Assembly: GCA_903876465.1 (NCBI GenBank)
Contig: CAIRAF010000085.1
Span: forward strand, 1-24,072
DNA: 24,072 nucleotides
Source: an uncultured bacterium
Lineage (GTDB): Bacteria > Patescibacteriota > Minisyncoccia > Phycocordibacterales > PALSA-1337
Direction of reading: 5' to 3'
The position numbers and the translations under genes were made by a program. The notes under the pieces were generated by a model. That model saw nothing but the letters and a program-made list of their open reading frames with translations, did not search any database and had not been told where the DNA came from. Shown in pieces: positions 14,524 to 21,233 of the stretch (positions are counted from its first letter, which is position 1; each line of letters begins with the position of its first letter).

Positions 14524-15995
14524 AGAATAAAGGAGATATTTTATTATCAGTACTTATCTTCGCTGCAATCGCGGTGACAATTACCATTGGTTTTGTAAAT
14601 TGGGGAGCAGCTATGCTTTCTGGCATTAAAACATTACAGACTAAAGAACAAGCACTTCAGATTGCTGAAGCCGGTATTGATTATTATCGTTGGCATTTGG
14701 CGCAGTCACCGACTGATTATACTGACGGTACTACGACACCCGGACCCTATTATCATAGTTTCTATGACAAGAACAATAATCTCATAGGTGCATTTTCTCT
14801 GACAATTGTTCCTCCACCAAACGGTTCTACTAAGGTAACGATCACTGCAGTCGGAACAACGACTGCGAATCCTAAGGTGTCTCGTAAAATTCAAGCAATT
14901 TTAGCTGAACCGTCTCTAGCACAATATGCTGTAGTGGCTAACAATTATATGCGTTTTGGTGCCGGTACTGTGGTAAATGGTCCAGTTGCCTCGAATAGAG
15001 GTATTCATTTCGATGGTATAGCAAATAATATTGTTTCCAGTGCCTTGGCAACTGACACTGATCCTGATACAGGATTGACGGAGTGGGGAGTGTGGACAGC
15101 TGTTTCACCGTCAGATCCACAGCCACCAACTGCTATTGCTGCAAATGCCCATAATACAGATGTATTTTTGGCTGGTAGACAATTCCCAAACCCCGCTTTT
15201 CCTTTTAGTGGATTAAGTGTGAATCTTAATAATCTTCATACAATCGCAAATAATAATGTGAATGGAGGAGCCTGTACAACAGCTACAGGACCGTGTTGGA
15301 AAGCATCTGGTGCAAATGGATATTATATTCATATCAATACAAACAACACCTATGATATATATAAAGTTAATACTCTCCAGTCAGCTCCGAGTGGTTGCAC
15401 AACAGACAATACACCACAGTGGGGAACTTGGAGCTACACCTCTCTTGGACCCAAGATTGGCACATATGCGGTTCCATCGACCGGGGTTATTTTCGTTGAA
15501 GACAACCTTTGGGTGGACGGAGTTAATATCGGGCAAAGTACAACTACGCGTGTTACTATCGCCACCGCTGCAGTAATTAGTAATATGTCCTCGAGTACTG
15601 GTTCAAATATTACAGTTAATAACAATCTCACATACGCTTTTCATGATGGTAGTAGCGTTATCGGCTTGATAGCACAAGCAAATATCAATGTCGGCATGGT
15701 GAGTTCCGATACTCTTCAGGTTGATGCCGCTTTGGTGGCTGAAACAGGTCGAATTGGAAGATATTATTATGGTGGCAACTGTACTATAGGTAGTAACGAT
15801 TATTCCACTCGAACCACCCTCACCTTGAATGGTATGATCGCTACTGCCTATCGATATGGTTTTGCTTATACAGATGGCACAGGTTATCAAAACCGTAACC
15901 TGAACTACGATAGTAACCTACTCTATAGTCCACCACCCTCTTTTCCTCTTTCTTCTACACAGTACCAGACGGTTTCATGGAAGCAGCTACAGTAA
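14520..15995 (+). CDS. PilX-like pilus-associated protein lacking Glu5
   Basis: This 491-aa protein starts MKNKG/DILLSVLIFAAIAVTITI, a prepilin-like leader and membrane helix. The +5 Glu of true pilins is Ser here, as in many PilX-type proteins. The stalk continues KEQALQIAEAGIDYYRWHLA (about 43-62), the typical PilX_N pattern. The rest is a large secreted Asn/Thr/Gly-rich region with many short beta-like strands (MRFGAGTVVNGPVASNRGIH, VFVEDNLWVDGVN-like phrases near 335-350, NITVNNNLTYAFHDGSSVIG), which could be a beta-helix. Its ATG overlaps the upstream stop codon, so translation is coupled. It ends the pilus cluster; no strong terminator was seen in the 55 bp before tpiA. Confidence 0.8.
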   Translation: MKNKGDILLSVLIFAAIAVTITIGFVNWGAAMLSGIKTLQTKEQALQIAEAGIDYYRWHLAQSPTDYTDGTTTPGPYYHSFYDKNNNLIGAFSLTIVPPPNGSTKVTITAVGTTTANPKVSRKIQAILAEPSLAQYAVVANNYMRFGAGTVVNGPVASNRGIHFDGIANNIVSSALATDTDPDTGLTEWGVWTAVSPSDPQPPTAIAANAHNTDVFLAGRQFPNPAFPFSGLSVNLNNLHTIANNNVNGGACTTATGPCWKASGANGYYIHINTNNTYDIYKVNTLQSAPSGCTTDNTPQWGTWSYTSLGPKIGTYAVPSTGVIFVEDNLWVDGVNIGQSTTTRVTIATAAVISNMSSSTGSNITVNNNLTYAFHDGSSVIGLIAQANINVGMVSSDTLQVDAALVAETGRIGRYYYGGNCTIGSNDYSTRTTLTLNGMIATAYRYGFAYTDGTGYQNRNLNYDSNLLYSPPPSFPLSSTQYQTVSWKQLQ

Positions 15996-16029
15996 AGAGT
16001 CACTATAAGTAAACTTCCACATATCCTTG

Positions 16030-16043
16030 CTTGACGCTATACT
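16030..16043 (+). promoter_or_regulatory. -10 box with upstream CTTGACGC, leaderless tpiA start
   Basis: CTTGACGC leads directly into TATACT (16038-16043), which ends 7 nt before the ATG at 16051. The 12-mer CTTGACGCTATA is identical, and at the same distance from ATG, upstream of the 146-aa gene on the minus strand. Confidence 0.6.
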
Positions 16044-16050
16044 ATATAGC

Positions 16051-16815
16051 ATGAATAAAAAACTTATAGTTGGTAACTGGAAGATGAATCCGATGACAAT
16101 TGATGAGGCGCAAAAGATTGCTCGAAAAATAAAGCGCACCGCACCAATACTGGTTTCGACCGAAACTGTTATTGCTCCACCTTATCCATTTATAATTTCT
16201 TGCGGTAGTAAAAAAAGCATCAAAAATTTTCACCTCGGATCACAATCTGTTTCAATTGAAATAAATTCAGGTCCTTTCACTGGTGAAGTTAGTGCTTCCA
16301 TATTGAAAGATGTCGGAGTTGAATATGTGATTATTGGACACTCAGAACAACGTGCCAGAGGGGAGAGTGATGTCACTGTTTCAAAAAAGGCTTTAGCGGT
16401 TTTGACTGCAGGACTATCTCCAATCATTTGTGTTGGTGAGATTGTTCGCGATGATGCTGGTGCATATTTGGATACACTTAAAAATCAAATCAAGACTAGT
16501 CTCGAGGGTATAGAGCAAAAATTCTCAGCAGATATCATTCTCGCTTATGAGCCTGTTTGGGCTATTGGAGCGCAGGAAGCAATGAAGAATGAAGATATTC
16601 ACGAGTCATCTATATTTGTTAAAAAAGTCTTTTCAGATATTTTTGGTCCAGAAGCTGGCCTCAAAGTGAAAGTTCTTTATGGAGGTTCAGTCAATTATCG
16701 TAACGCGCCAGATATTATTTCAATAGGAAAAGTTGATGGTCTGCTCGTTGGACGTGAGAGTGTGAATGCTCCTGGCTTTGTAGAATTATTGAAAGCGGTT
16801 GATGTGTTGAAATAA
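16051..16815 (+). CDS. tpiA: Triosephosphate isomerase
   Basis: TpiA interconverts glyceraldehyde-3-phosphate and dihydroxyacetone phosphate. I use ATG at 16051 (254 aa, MNKKLIVGNWKMN). An in-frame TTG 24 bp upstream would run through the promoter and is unlikely. Catalytic residues are present: Lys11 in GNWKMN, His97 in IIGHSEQR and Glu167 in AYEPVWAIG. The phosphate-binding YGGSVN (210-215) is conserved. Two departures are visible. Loop 6, normally AIGTGKTA, reads AIGAQEAMKNED (171-182), without the GTGK lid sequence, and the usual HSERR is HSEQR. The gene is 1 bp from pgk, so they form an operon. Function is likely but kinetics could differ. Confidence 0.94.
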   Translation: MNKKLIVGNWKMNPMTIDEAQKIARKIKRTAPILVSTETVIAPPYPFIISCGSKKSIKNFHLGSQSVSIEINSGPFTGEVSASILKDVGVEYVIIGHSEQRARGESDVTVSKKALAVLTAGLSPIICVGEIVRDDAGAYLDTLKNQIKTSLEGIEQKFSADIILAYEPVWAIGAQEAMKNEDIHESSIFVKKVFSDIFGPEAGLKVKVLYGGSVNYRNAPDIISIGKVDGLLVGRESVNAPGFVELLKAVDVLK

Positions 16816-16816
16816 T

Positions 16817-17977
16817 ATGAAATATCTTACTGACATTCCAAATCTTGATGGTGTTAAAGTTCTTGTGCGTGTAGATTTCAATGTACCTATTCAAAATAAA
16901 GTAGTTACAGACGATTTTCGTATTCGTGTGGCTATGCCCACAATTGATTTCCTTCGTTCAAAAGGAGCTCGACTTATTCTCATAAGTCATATAGAGAGTA
17001 TCTTTGATGAAAATCCTTCTCTGGCACCAGTCGCAGATTATTTAAAGAAAAAAGGTTTGCCGGTAACTTTCATCAAGAATATTGTAGGAGCATACGAAGC
17101 CAGTGAGCAATTGAAGGACGGTGATATTGTTTTGATTGAGAACATTCGTGAAAATGATGGTGAGAAAAAAAATGATATAAAGTTTGCAAAACAATTGGCA
17201 ACATTGGCGGATATCTATGTTAACGACGCTTTTTCGGTATCTCATCGCGAACACGCCTCTATTTGTGCTATTACACAATTTCTTCCAAGCTATGCAGGGC
17301 TTCAACTACAAAAAGAAATAGAGAATTTGAGTGCTGCATTCGATCCAAGTCATCCTTTCACTTTTATTCTTGGTGGAGCTAAATTTGATACGAAATTGCC
17401 GCTAATTAATAAGTTTTTGACTTCTACTGACACGATCTTTATTGGCGGTGCTTTAGCAAATGACGCCCTCAAAGCAAGGGGATGTGAGATCGGTCAATCA
17501 AAGACCTCAAATGGTACTACTGATATTTCAGGAATTATTAATCAGTCAAAAGTTATGCTACCAGCTGATGTGGTGGTTCAGGATCACTCAATTAAAGAGG
17601 TTGGCTTGAATGGTTGTATTGGTTCTATAGAAAAATCAGATATGATTTTTGATGCTGGCCCAGCTACGGTTAATGCTCTTAAAGACAAGATTAATAGCTC
17701 GAAGTTTATCCTCTGGAATGGTCCACTAGGCCTTTTTGAAAAAGGTTTTACTCAAGGAACTGAAGATTTGGCAAAATTGATAGCAACTAGAACAGAGGAG
17801 GGGGTTGGTGATGGGGTTAGATCTATTATTGGTGGAGGAGATACACTCTCAGCTATTTCAAAGCTTGGTATTGAGGATAAATTTACTTTTGTTTCTGGTG
17901 GTGGTGGAGCAATGTTGGATTTTTTGGCACAAGGGACACTAGTTGGTATTCAGGCGTTGGAGAATTCAAAAGCTTAA
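16817..17977 (+). CDS. pgk: Phosphoglycerate kinase
   Basis: Pgk transfers phosphate from 1,3-bisphosphoglycerate to ADP, making ATP. The 386-aa protein has RVDFNVP (18-24), YVNDAFSVSHREHAS (about 133-147), FILGGAKFDTKLP, NGPLGLFEKGF, IIGGGDT and the C-terminal SGGGGAMLDFLAQG, all family hallmarks in the right order. The substrate loop that usually reads SHLGRP is SHIESI here, so its Arg is absent, and the usual LENLRF is IENIREN. The ATG lies 1 bp after the tpiA stop without an RBS, so it depends on the tpiA transcript. A hairpin shared with the convergent HIT gene follows its stop. Confidence 0.95.
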   Translation: MKYLTDIPNLDGVKVLVRVDFNVPIQNKVVTDDFRIRVAMPTIDFLRSKGARLILISHIESIFDENPSLAPVADYLKKKGLPVTFIKNIVGAYEASEQLKDGDIVLIENIRENDGEKKNDIKFAKQLATLADIYVNDAFSVSHREHASICAITQFLPSYAGLQLQKEIENLSAAFDPSHPFTFILGGAKFDTKLPLINKFLTSTDTIFIGGALANDALKARGCEIGQSKTSNGTTDISGIINQSKVMLPADVVVQDHSIKEVGLNGCIGSIEKSDMIFDAGPATVNALKDKINSSKFILWNGPLGLFEKGFTQGTEDLAKLIATRTEEGVGDGVRSIIGGGDTLSAISKLGIEDKFTFVSGGGGAMLDFLAQGTLVGIQALENSKA

Positions 17978-17996
17978 TGAGTACTATATTGCAGGT

Positions 17997-18023
17997 AAAA
18001 AACACCATTTACTGATGTTTTTT
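17997..18023. terminator. Bidirectional terminator between pgk and the HIT gene
   Basis: AAAAAACA (17997-18004) pairs with TGTTTTTT (18016-18023), extended by one C-G pair, with a small loop. Both strands carry a T run after the stem, so it can end both convergent transcripts. Confidence 0.65.
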
Positions 18024-18396
18024 ATTTTAAATTCTCACGGATTTTCTTTGCATTTCCTTCAAAATCTTTTTTGTCTCCCTCCAACTTTGAGTTTGGCATT
18101 ATAGATATGTGCGCATGAGGAACTTCTTCTCCTCTTATGCCGCTCCAAATTTCATCAATTTTGAAAGCATTTTGCTGTGCCTTGGCTATTTTACCGGCGA
18201 CCTCGAAATATTTACCAAGTTCTGGTACATCCCAAACCCAACGGTAGTGACTTTTGGGAATAATAAGAGTGTGTCCTCTAGATACCGGATTGTTATCGAG
18301 GAAAGCAAAAAAAGTATCATCCTCATAGATAAAAGGCGCGGGTATTTCTCTATTTACTATTTTGCAAAATATGCAGTTTTGGTCAGTTTGATTCAT
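18022..18396 (-). CDS. HIT family nucleotide hydrolase with altered HIT triad
   Basis: HIT proteins hydrolyse or transfer nucleoside phosphates, and this is of the Hint/HinT type. I start it at the second ATG (124 aa) because a TAAAAT box with TGC before it ends 6 nt upstream; an ATG 6 bp earlier is possible. CxxC (CIFC, 8-11) and SHYR near His50 suggest the zinc site of Hint-like proteins, followed by NPVSRGHTLIIPKSH (36-50). The HIT motif (HxHxH) reads VPHAHISIMP (92-101): the first two His (94, 96) are present, the middle one being the usual nucleophile, but the third is Ser98. Read directly from the bases, so not an error of translation. Confidence 0.9.
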   Translation of the reverse strand: MNQTDQNCIFCKIVNREIPAPFIYEDDTFFAFLDNNPVSRGHTLIIPKSHYRWVWDVPELGKYFEVAGKIAKAQQNAFKIDEIWSGIRGEEVPHAHISIMPNSKLEGDKKDFEGNAKKIRENLK

Positions 18397-18402
18397 AAGC
18401 AT

Positions 18403-18411
18403 ATTTTAGCA
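18403..18411 (-). promoter_or_regulatory. Extended -10 for a leaderless HIT-gene start
   Basis: On the minus strand TGC precedes TAAAAT (18408-18403), which ends 6 nt before the chosen ATG at 18396. The upstream ATG at 18402 would fall inside the predicted spacer, which argues for the shorter product. Confidence 0.5.
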
Positions 18412-18423
18412 TAATAGAATTGA

Positions 18424-18459
18424 GATAATAAAATACCCCCATCCAAAGAAGGAGGGGGT
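18424..18459 (-). terminator. Terminator of the DnaA domain IV-like gene
   Basis: On the minus strand ACCCCC, a bulge and TCC pair across a 6-nt loop with GGA and GGGGGT (18459-18435). ATTTTATTAT follows. The GC block stands out in AT-rich surroundings. Confidence 0.7.
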
Positions 18460-18476
18460 GCAGACATTTAAATGAA

Positions 18477-18935
18477 TCAAATATACCATTCAGGTTCAAG
18501 GCCAGCATTGACGAGTTTTTTGACCTCTTTGTCGCATGCCCCATATAATTTGTTGAAGTTGGCACTGATTTGCTTGAGGACAGCAGCCCGCTTAGTCGCA
18601 TGACTTACACTCGAATGGCACTTACGTCCAAAGCGATGAGATATCTCATATGTATTGGCAAGTTTGTATTTACCGCAAAGTGCCAATCCAATCATGCGTG
18701 CGTCACTGAACTTCTCCCTGCCACGCTTCGGTAGCGAAGTTAGATTTTTCAGATTAACGTGTGAATTCCGTGAGACAATCTGTTGAACCTTTAGAATGAA
18801 GTCTGGTGGTTTGTCCAAATTCTTAGGGCCAATTGTACCTTCGCGTGATTGTATCAATACTAATTTGTCTACAATTGCTTTGAGTTCGGCCACAGCTTTC
18901 TCAAGCTTCTTGATGTGTTGTTGGCTATTTTTCAA
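18477..18935 (-). CDS. Stand-alone DnaA domain IV-like DNA-binding protein
   Basis: The 152-aa protein starts at TTG (18935), with AGGA about 8 nt upstream, and a short coiled coil (HIKKLEKAVAELKAIVDKL, 7-25). Residues about 46-122 follow the DnaA domain IV (DnaA-box binding) layout: ILKVQQIVSRNSHVNLKNLT, then RGREKFSDARMIGLALCGKY, then YEISHRFGRKCHSSVSHATK. The FGRKCHSSVSHA segment matches the DnaA signature around GRDHTTVxHA, with Cys in place of Asp. The AAA+ ATPase part is absent, so it cannot act as a replication initiator alone; a role as regulator at DnaA-box-like sites is inferred. It has its own promoter and terminator. Confidence 0.8.
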   Translation of the reverse strand: MKNSQQHIKKLEKAVAELKAIVDKLVLIQSREGTIGPKNLDKPPDFILKVQQIVSRNSHVNLKNLTSLPKRGREKFSDARMIGLALCGKYKLANTYEISHRFGRKCHSSVSHATKRAAVLKQISANFNKLYGACDKEVKKLVNAGLEPEWYI

Positions 18936-18958
18936 TTTTATCCTTTTGTTTTGTTCAT

Positions 18959-18987
18959 ACAGTAGAATACTTTATTATTTATGTCAA
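18959..18987 (-). promoter_or_regulatory. Promoter of the DnaA domain IV-like gene
   Basis: A perfect TTGACA (18987-18982) and a 17-bp spacer lead to TACTGT (18964-18959) on the minus strand. A short leader with the Shine-Dalgarno AGGA precedes the TTG start. Unlike most promoters here it has a consensus -35. Confidence 0.6.
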
Positions 18988-19041
18988 TAGATTCAGATCA
19001 TATGAAATATTGTCAAATCATTTGTAGTTGGCCTCACATGT

Positions 19042-19047
19042 TATACT
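19042..19047 (+). promoter_or_regulatory. Extended -10 for a leaderless recJ start
   Basis: TATACT with TGT just before it ends 6 nt ahead of the ATG at 19054. There is no Shine-Dalgarno. It shares the 118-bp divergent region with the DnaA domain IV-like gene. Confidence 0.55.
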
Positions 19048-19053
19048 TTTTTG

Positions 19054-20862
19054 ATGCCATACAGTATTCGTCGAACTATCACCAATGATGGGCAATCAAG
19101 ACTTGCCGCCTTCTCACCACTACTTGCACATCTTTTATTTCACAGAGGTTTAAAGGATATAAATTCAGCCAAAGCTTTTATTGATCCAGATTTTGATCTT
19201 CACGTACATGACCCATTCCTTCTGAAAGGAGCAGAAAAATCTGCTGAAAGGATTATTAGTGCTATTGAAAACAACGAACGTATAGCTATTTATTCCGATT
19301 ATGATGCAGATGGTATCCCTGGTGCCGTCATTTGGAACGATTTCTTTACACGAATTGGCTTCAAGAATTTTTCTATATATATTCCACATCGCCACAATGA
19401 AGGATTTGGTTTAAATCTTGAAGCGATTGAACAATTAGATAGTGAAGGAGTGAAATTGCTTGTTACTCTTGATTGTGGAATTACCGATGTGAAACCAGTT
19501 GAGTTGGCAGTGAAGAAGGGGATGGAAGTGATAATTACAGATCACCATGAGACTCCAGCAGTTTTGCCGCCAGCGTTCGCTATCGTTGACCATAAGCAGA
19601 AAGATTGTAATTATCCTGATAAAAATTTATGTGGGTCGGCAGTTGCTTTCAAACTTATTCAAGCAATTATAAAAAAGACGAAGCAGGAAAGTTCGAATAT
19701 CGAAAACTCAAAAATTGGAAGTTCAATTTTGGGGGCTAATTGGAAAGAGGGTCACGAAAAATGGTTACTCGATATGGTTGGAATAGCCACATTATCTGAC
19801 ATGGTTCCTCTTACTGGTGAAAATAGAGTTTTTGCATTTTACGGCTTGAATGTTCTTCGTCAAAGTCCACGAAAAGGATTGATACGTCTTTTAGAAAAAT
19901 TGAAAATTTCACAGAAGCATCTTACTGAAGACGATGTCGCTTTCATGATCACTCCTCGCATAAATGCGGCATCACGAATGGGTTTACCTATGGATGCCTT
20001 TAGCTTACTTTCTGCGCAAACAGATGAAGACGCAAGAACATATGCCGATCATTTGGATTCAATTAATAACGAGCGAAAAGGTGTCGTTGCATCTCTCTCA
20101 AAAGAAATAAAGAAAATTTTGCATGATAGATATGGTACGGATGAATCTCTATTACCGTCTGCAATTGTATTAGGAAATCCGGATTGGCGACCTTCACTTC
20201 TTGGACTCGTAGCAAATACATGTGCAGAACAATTTATGCGCCCAGTTTTCCTTTGGGGACGCGATGGTGATGGTGGGATAAAGGGGTCGTGTCGCTCAGG
20301 AGGAGTTTCAAGTGTTGTTGATATTATGCGCGCTGTGCCAGAAGGAGTTTTTATTAAATATGGAGGTCATACACATTCAGGGGGATTTGAAGTAAGTGGT
20401 GATCAAGTCCATTTTCTCGATAAGTATTTGAATGAAGCACAAGCTAGAATAAAGGAATTAAAGAATGTGGGAATAAAGGTAGAAAACGGAACTAAATCAG
20501 AAGAGTTGGGCGAAATGATTGATATGGAACTTTCCATGGATGATATTAATTGGAGCATTTATAACGATATAAATAAATTGGCACCATTTGGTCTCGGTAA
20601 TCCAAAGCCGTTATTCCTTTTCAAGAAAGTTTCGCCAGTAGCGGTCAGGCAATTTGGTAAAGCTAAGGAGCATATCGGAATAGATTTTACCAAATCAAAT
20701 AAGCAGAAAATTCCAGCCATTTCATTTTTTGGAGCTGGTGAAAAATGGGCAAAGGAAATCGAGGTTGGAAAGCCTGTTGATCTTATTGCTTCAGTTGAGA
20801 AGTCACTCTTTGGTGGGAGGACGGAGTTGCGGTTGAGGATAGTTGATGTAGTATTGGATTAA
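19054..20862 (+). CDS. recJ: Single-stranded-DNA-specific exonuclease RecJ
   Basis: RecJ is a 5'-3' ssDNA exonuclease in recombination and repair. I use ATG at 19054 (602 aa); a TTG lies just before it. DHH-family motifs are in order: SDYDADGIPGA (81-91), TLDCGITD (138-145), ITDHHETP (161-168), LCGSAVAFKL (192-201), then MVGIATLSDMVPLTGENR and ITPRINAASRMGLP. The DHHA1 part has NPDWRPSLLGLVANT and the glycine-rich YGGHTHSGGFEV. The C-terminal OB-like part follows. All metal-binding signature residues appear present, with the usual GGHxxAGGF showing Ser in place of Ala. A 64-aa gene follows 14 bp later. Confidence 0.95.
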   Translation: MPYSIRRTITNDGQSRLAAFSPLLAHLLFHRGLKDINSAKAFIDPDFDLHVHDPFLLKGAEKSAERIISAIENNERIAIYSDYDADGIPGAVIWNDFFTRIGFKNFSIYIPHRHNEGFGLNLEAIEQLDSEGVKLLVTLDCGITDVKPVELAVKKGMEVIITDHHETPAVLPPAFAIVDHKQKDCNYPDKNLCGSAVAFKLIQAIIKKTKQESSNIENSKIGSSILGANWKEGHEKWLLDMVGIATLSDMVPLTGENRVFAFYGLNVLRQSPRKGLIRLLEKLKISQKHLTEDDVAFMITPRINAASRMGLPMDAFSLLSAQTDEDARTYADHLDSINNERKGVVASLSKEIKKILHDRYGTDESLLPSAIVLGNPDWRPSLLGLVANTCAEQFMRPVFLWGRDGDGGIKGSCRSGGVSSVVDIMRAVPEGVFIKYGGHTHSGGFEVSGDQVHFLDKYLNEAQARIKELKNVGIKVENGTKSEELGEMIDMELSMDDINWSIYNDINKLAPFGLGNPKPLFLFKKVSPVAVRQFGKAKEHIGIDFTKSNKQKIPAISFFGAGEKWAKEIEVGKPVDLIASVEKSLFGGRTELRLRIVDVVLD

Positions 20863-20876
20863 AGAGAAAGGTCATT

Positions 20877-21071
20877 ATGCACGAAAAAAATAAGAATAAT
20901 TCTGATTCTATTCAGTCTCAACTGGATGCACTCGTATTTACCGAGACTCCGACGACAATTATCGAGGAGGTGGTGAAGGAATATGAAGCTCAACAGAGCA
21001 GGTCGGTTCAAGTAAACGAATCATTTCTTGCTTTGAGTAAGATTGGCCACAAAATAGTGGGCGAGGAGTAG
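20877..21071 (+). CDS. Small acidic protein of unknown function downstream of recJ
   Basis: The product is 64 aa with no recognised family. It is polar, without a signal peptide or membrane segment, and likely helical (LDALVFTETPTTIIEEVVKE, then NESFLALSKIGHKIVGEE). GAAAGG about 8 nt before the ATG is a fair Shine-Dalgarno. It sits 14 bp after the recJ stop and just before a strong terminator, so it is probably the last gene of the recJ transcript. Placement, RBS and terminator make it plausible as a real gene, but function is unknown. Confidence 0.6.
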   Translation: MHEKNKNNSDSIQSQLDALVFTETPTTIIEEVVKEYEAQQSRSVQVNESFLALSKIGHKIVGEE

Positions 21072-21094
21072 TGTTTAATTTAAGTTTAATTCAG

Positions 21095-21117
21095 AGCTCC
21101 TTTCGAGGAGCTTTTTT
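21095..21117 (+). terminator. Terminator of the recJ transcript
   Basis: AGCTCCT (21095-21101) and AGGAGCT (21106-21112) form a perfect 7-bp stem with a TTCG loop, followed by a run of T. This ends the recJ and 64-aa gene transcript and isolates the PEP-CTERM gene. Confidence 0.85.
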
Positions 21118-21133
21118 ATTTTTCTGTAAAAAT

Positions 21134-21162
21134 TTGATAATATTTAAATTTTATGTTAAATT
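21134..21162 (+). promoter_or_regulatory. Promoter of the PEP-CTERM gene
   Basis: TTGATA (21134-21139), a 17-bp spacer and TAAATT (21157-21162) are present, with TGT before the -10 (extended form). The AT-rich promoter would give a leader of about 65 nt. Confidence 0.45.
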
Positions 21163-21171
21163 AATTGTGGA

Positions 21172-21190
21172 TTGCATCATAGTGATGTAA
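21172..21190 (+). promoter_or_regulatory. Hairpin in the PEP-CTERM gene leader
   Basis: TTGCATCA (21172-21179) and TGATGTAA (21183-21190) form an 8-bp stem (one G-T pair) with a 3-nt loop, about 43 nt before the ATG. As DNA it is also a near-palindrome and could be an operator. Confidence 0.4.
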
Positions 21191-21233
21191 AACCATACGG
21201 TAAAAACAAAAACCAACACGGAAGAAGTTACTA

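Noticed and set aside
16027..16050. TTG start extending tpiA by 8 residues
   Set aside because: The extra codons overlap the -10 box and add nothing like a TpiA N-terminus; MNKKLIVGNWKMN is the normal start.
18412..18476. CCCCC/GGGGG element as a CRISPR repeat or attachment site
   Set aside because: It is a single hairpin followed by a T-rich run on the minus strand right after a stop codon, which is a terminator; there is no repeat array or duplicated site.
21140..21233. Sigma-54 type -24/-12 promoter before the PEP-CTERM gene
   Set aside because: I looked for GG-N10-GC and found no match; the sigma-70-like extended -10 fits better.
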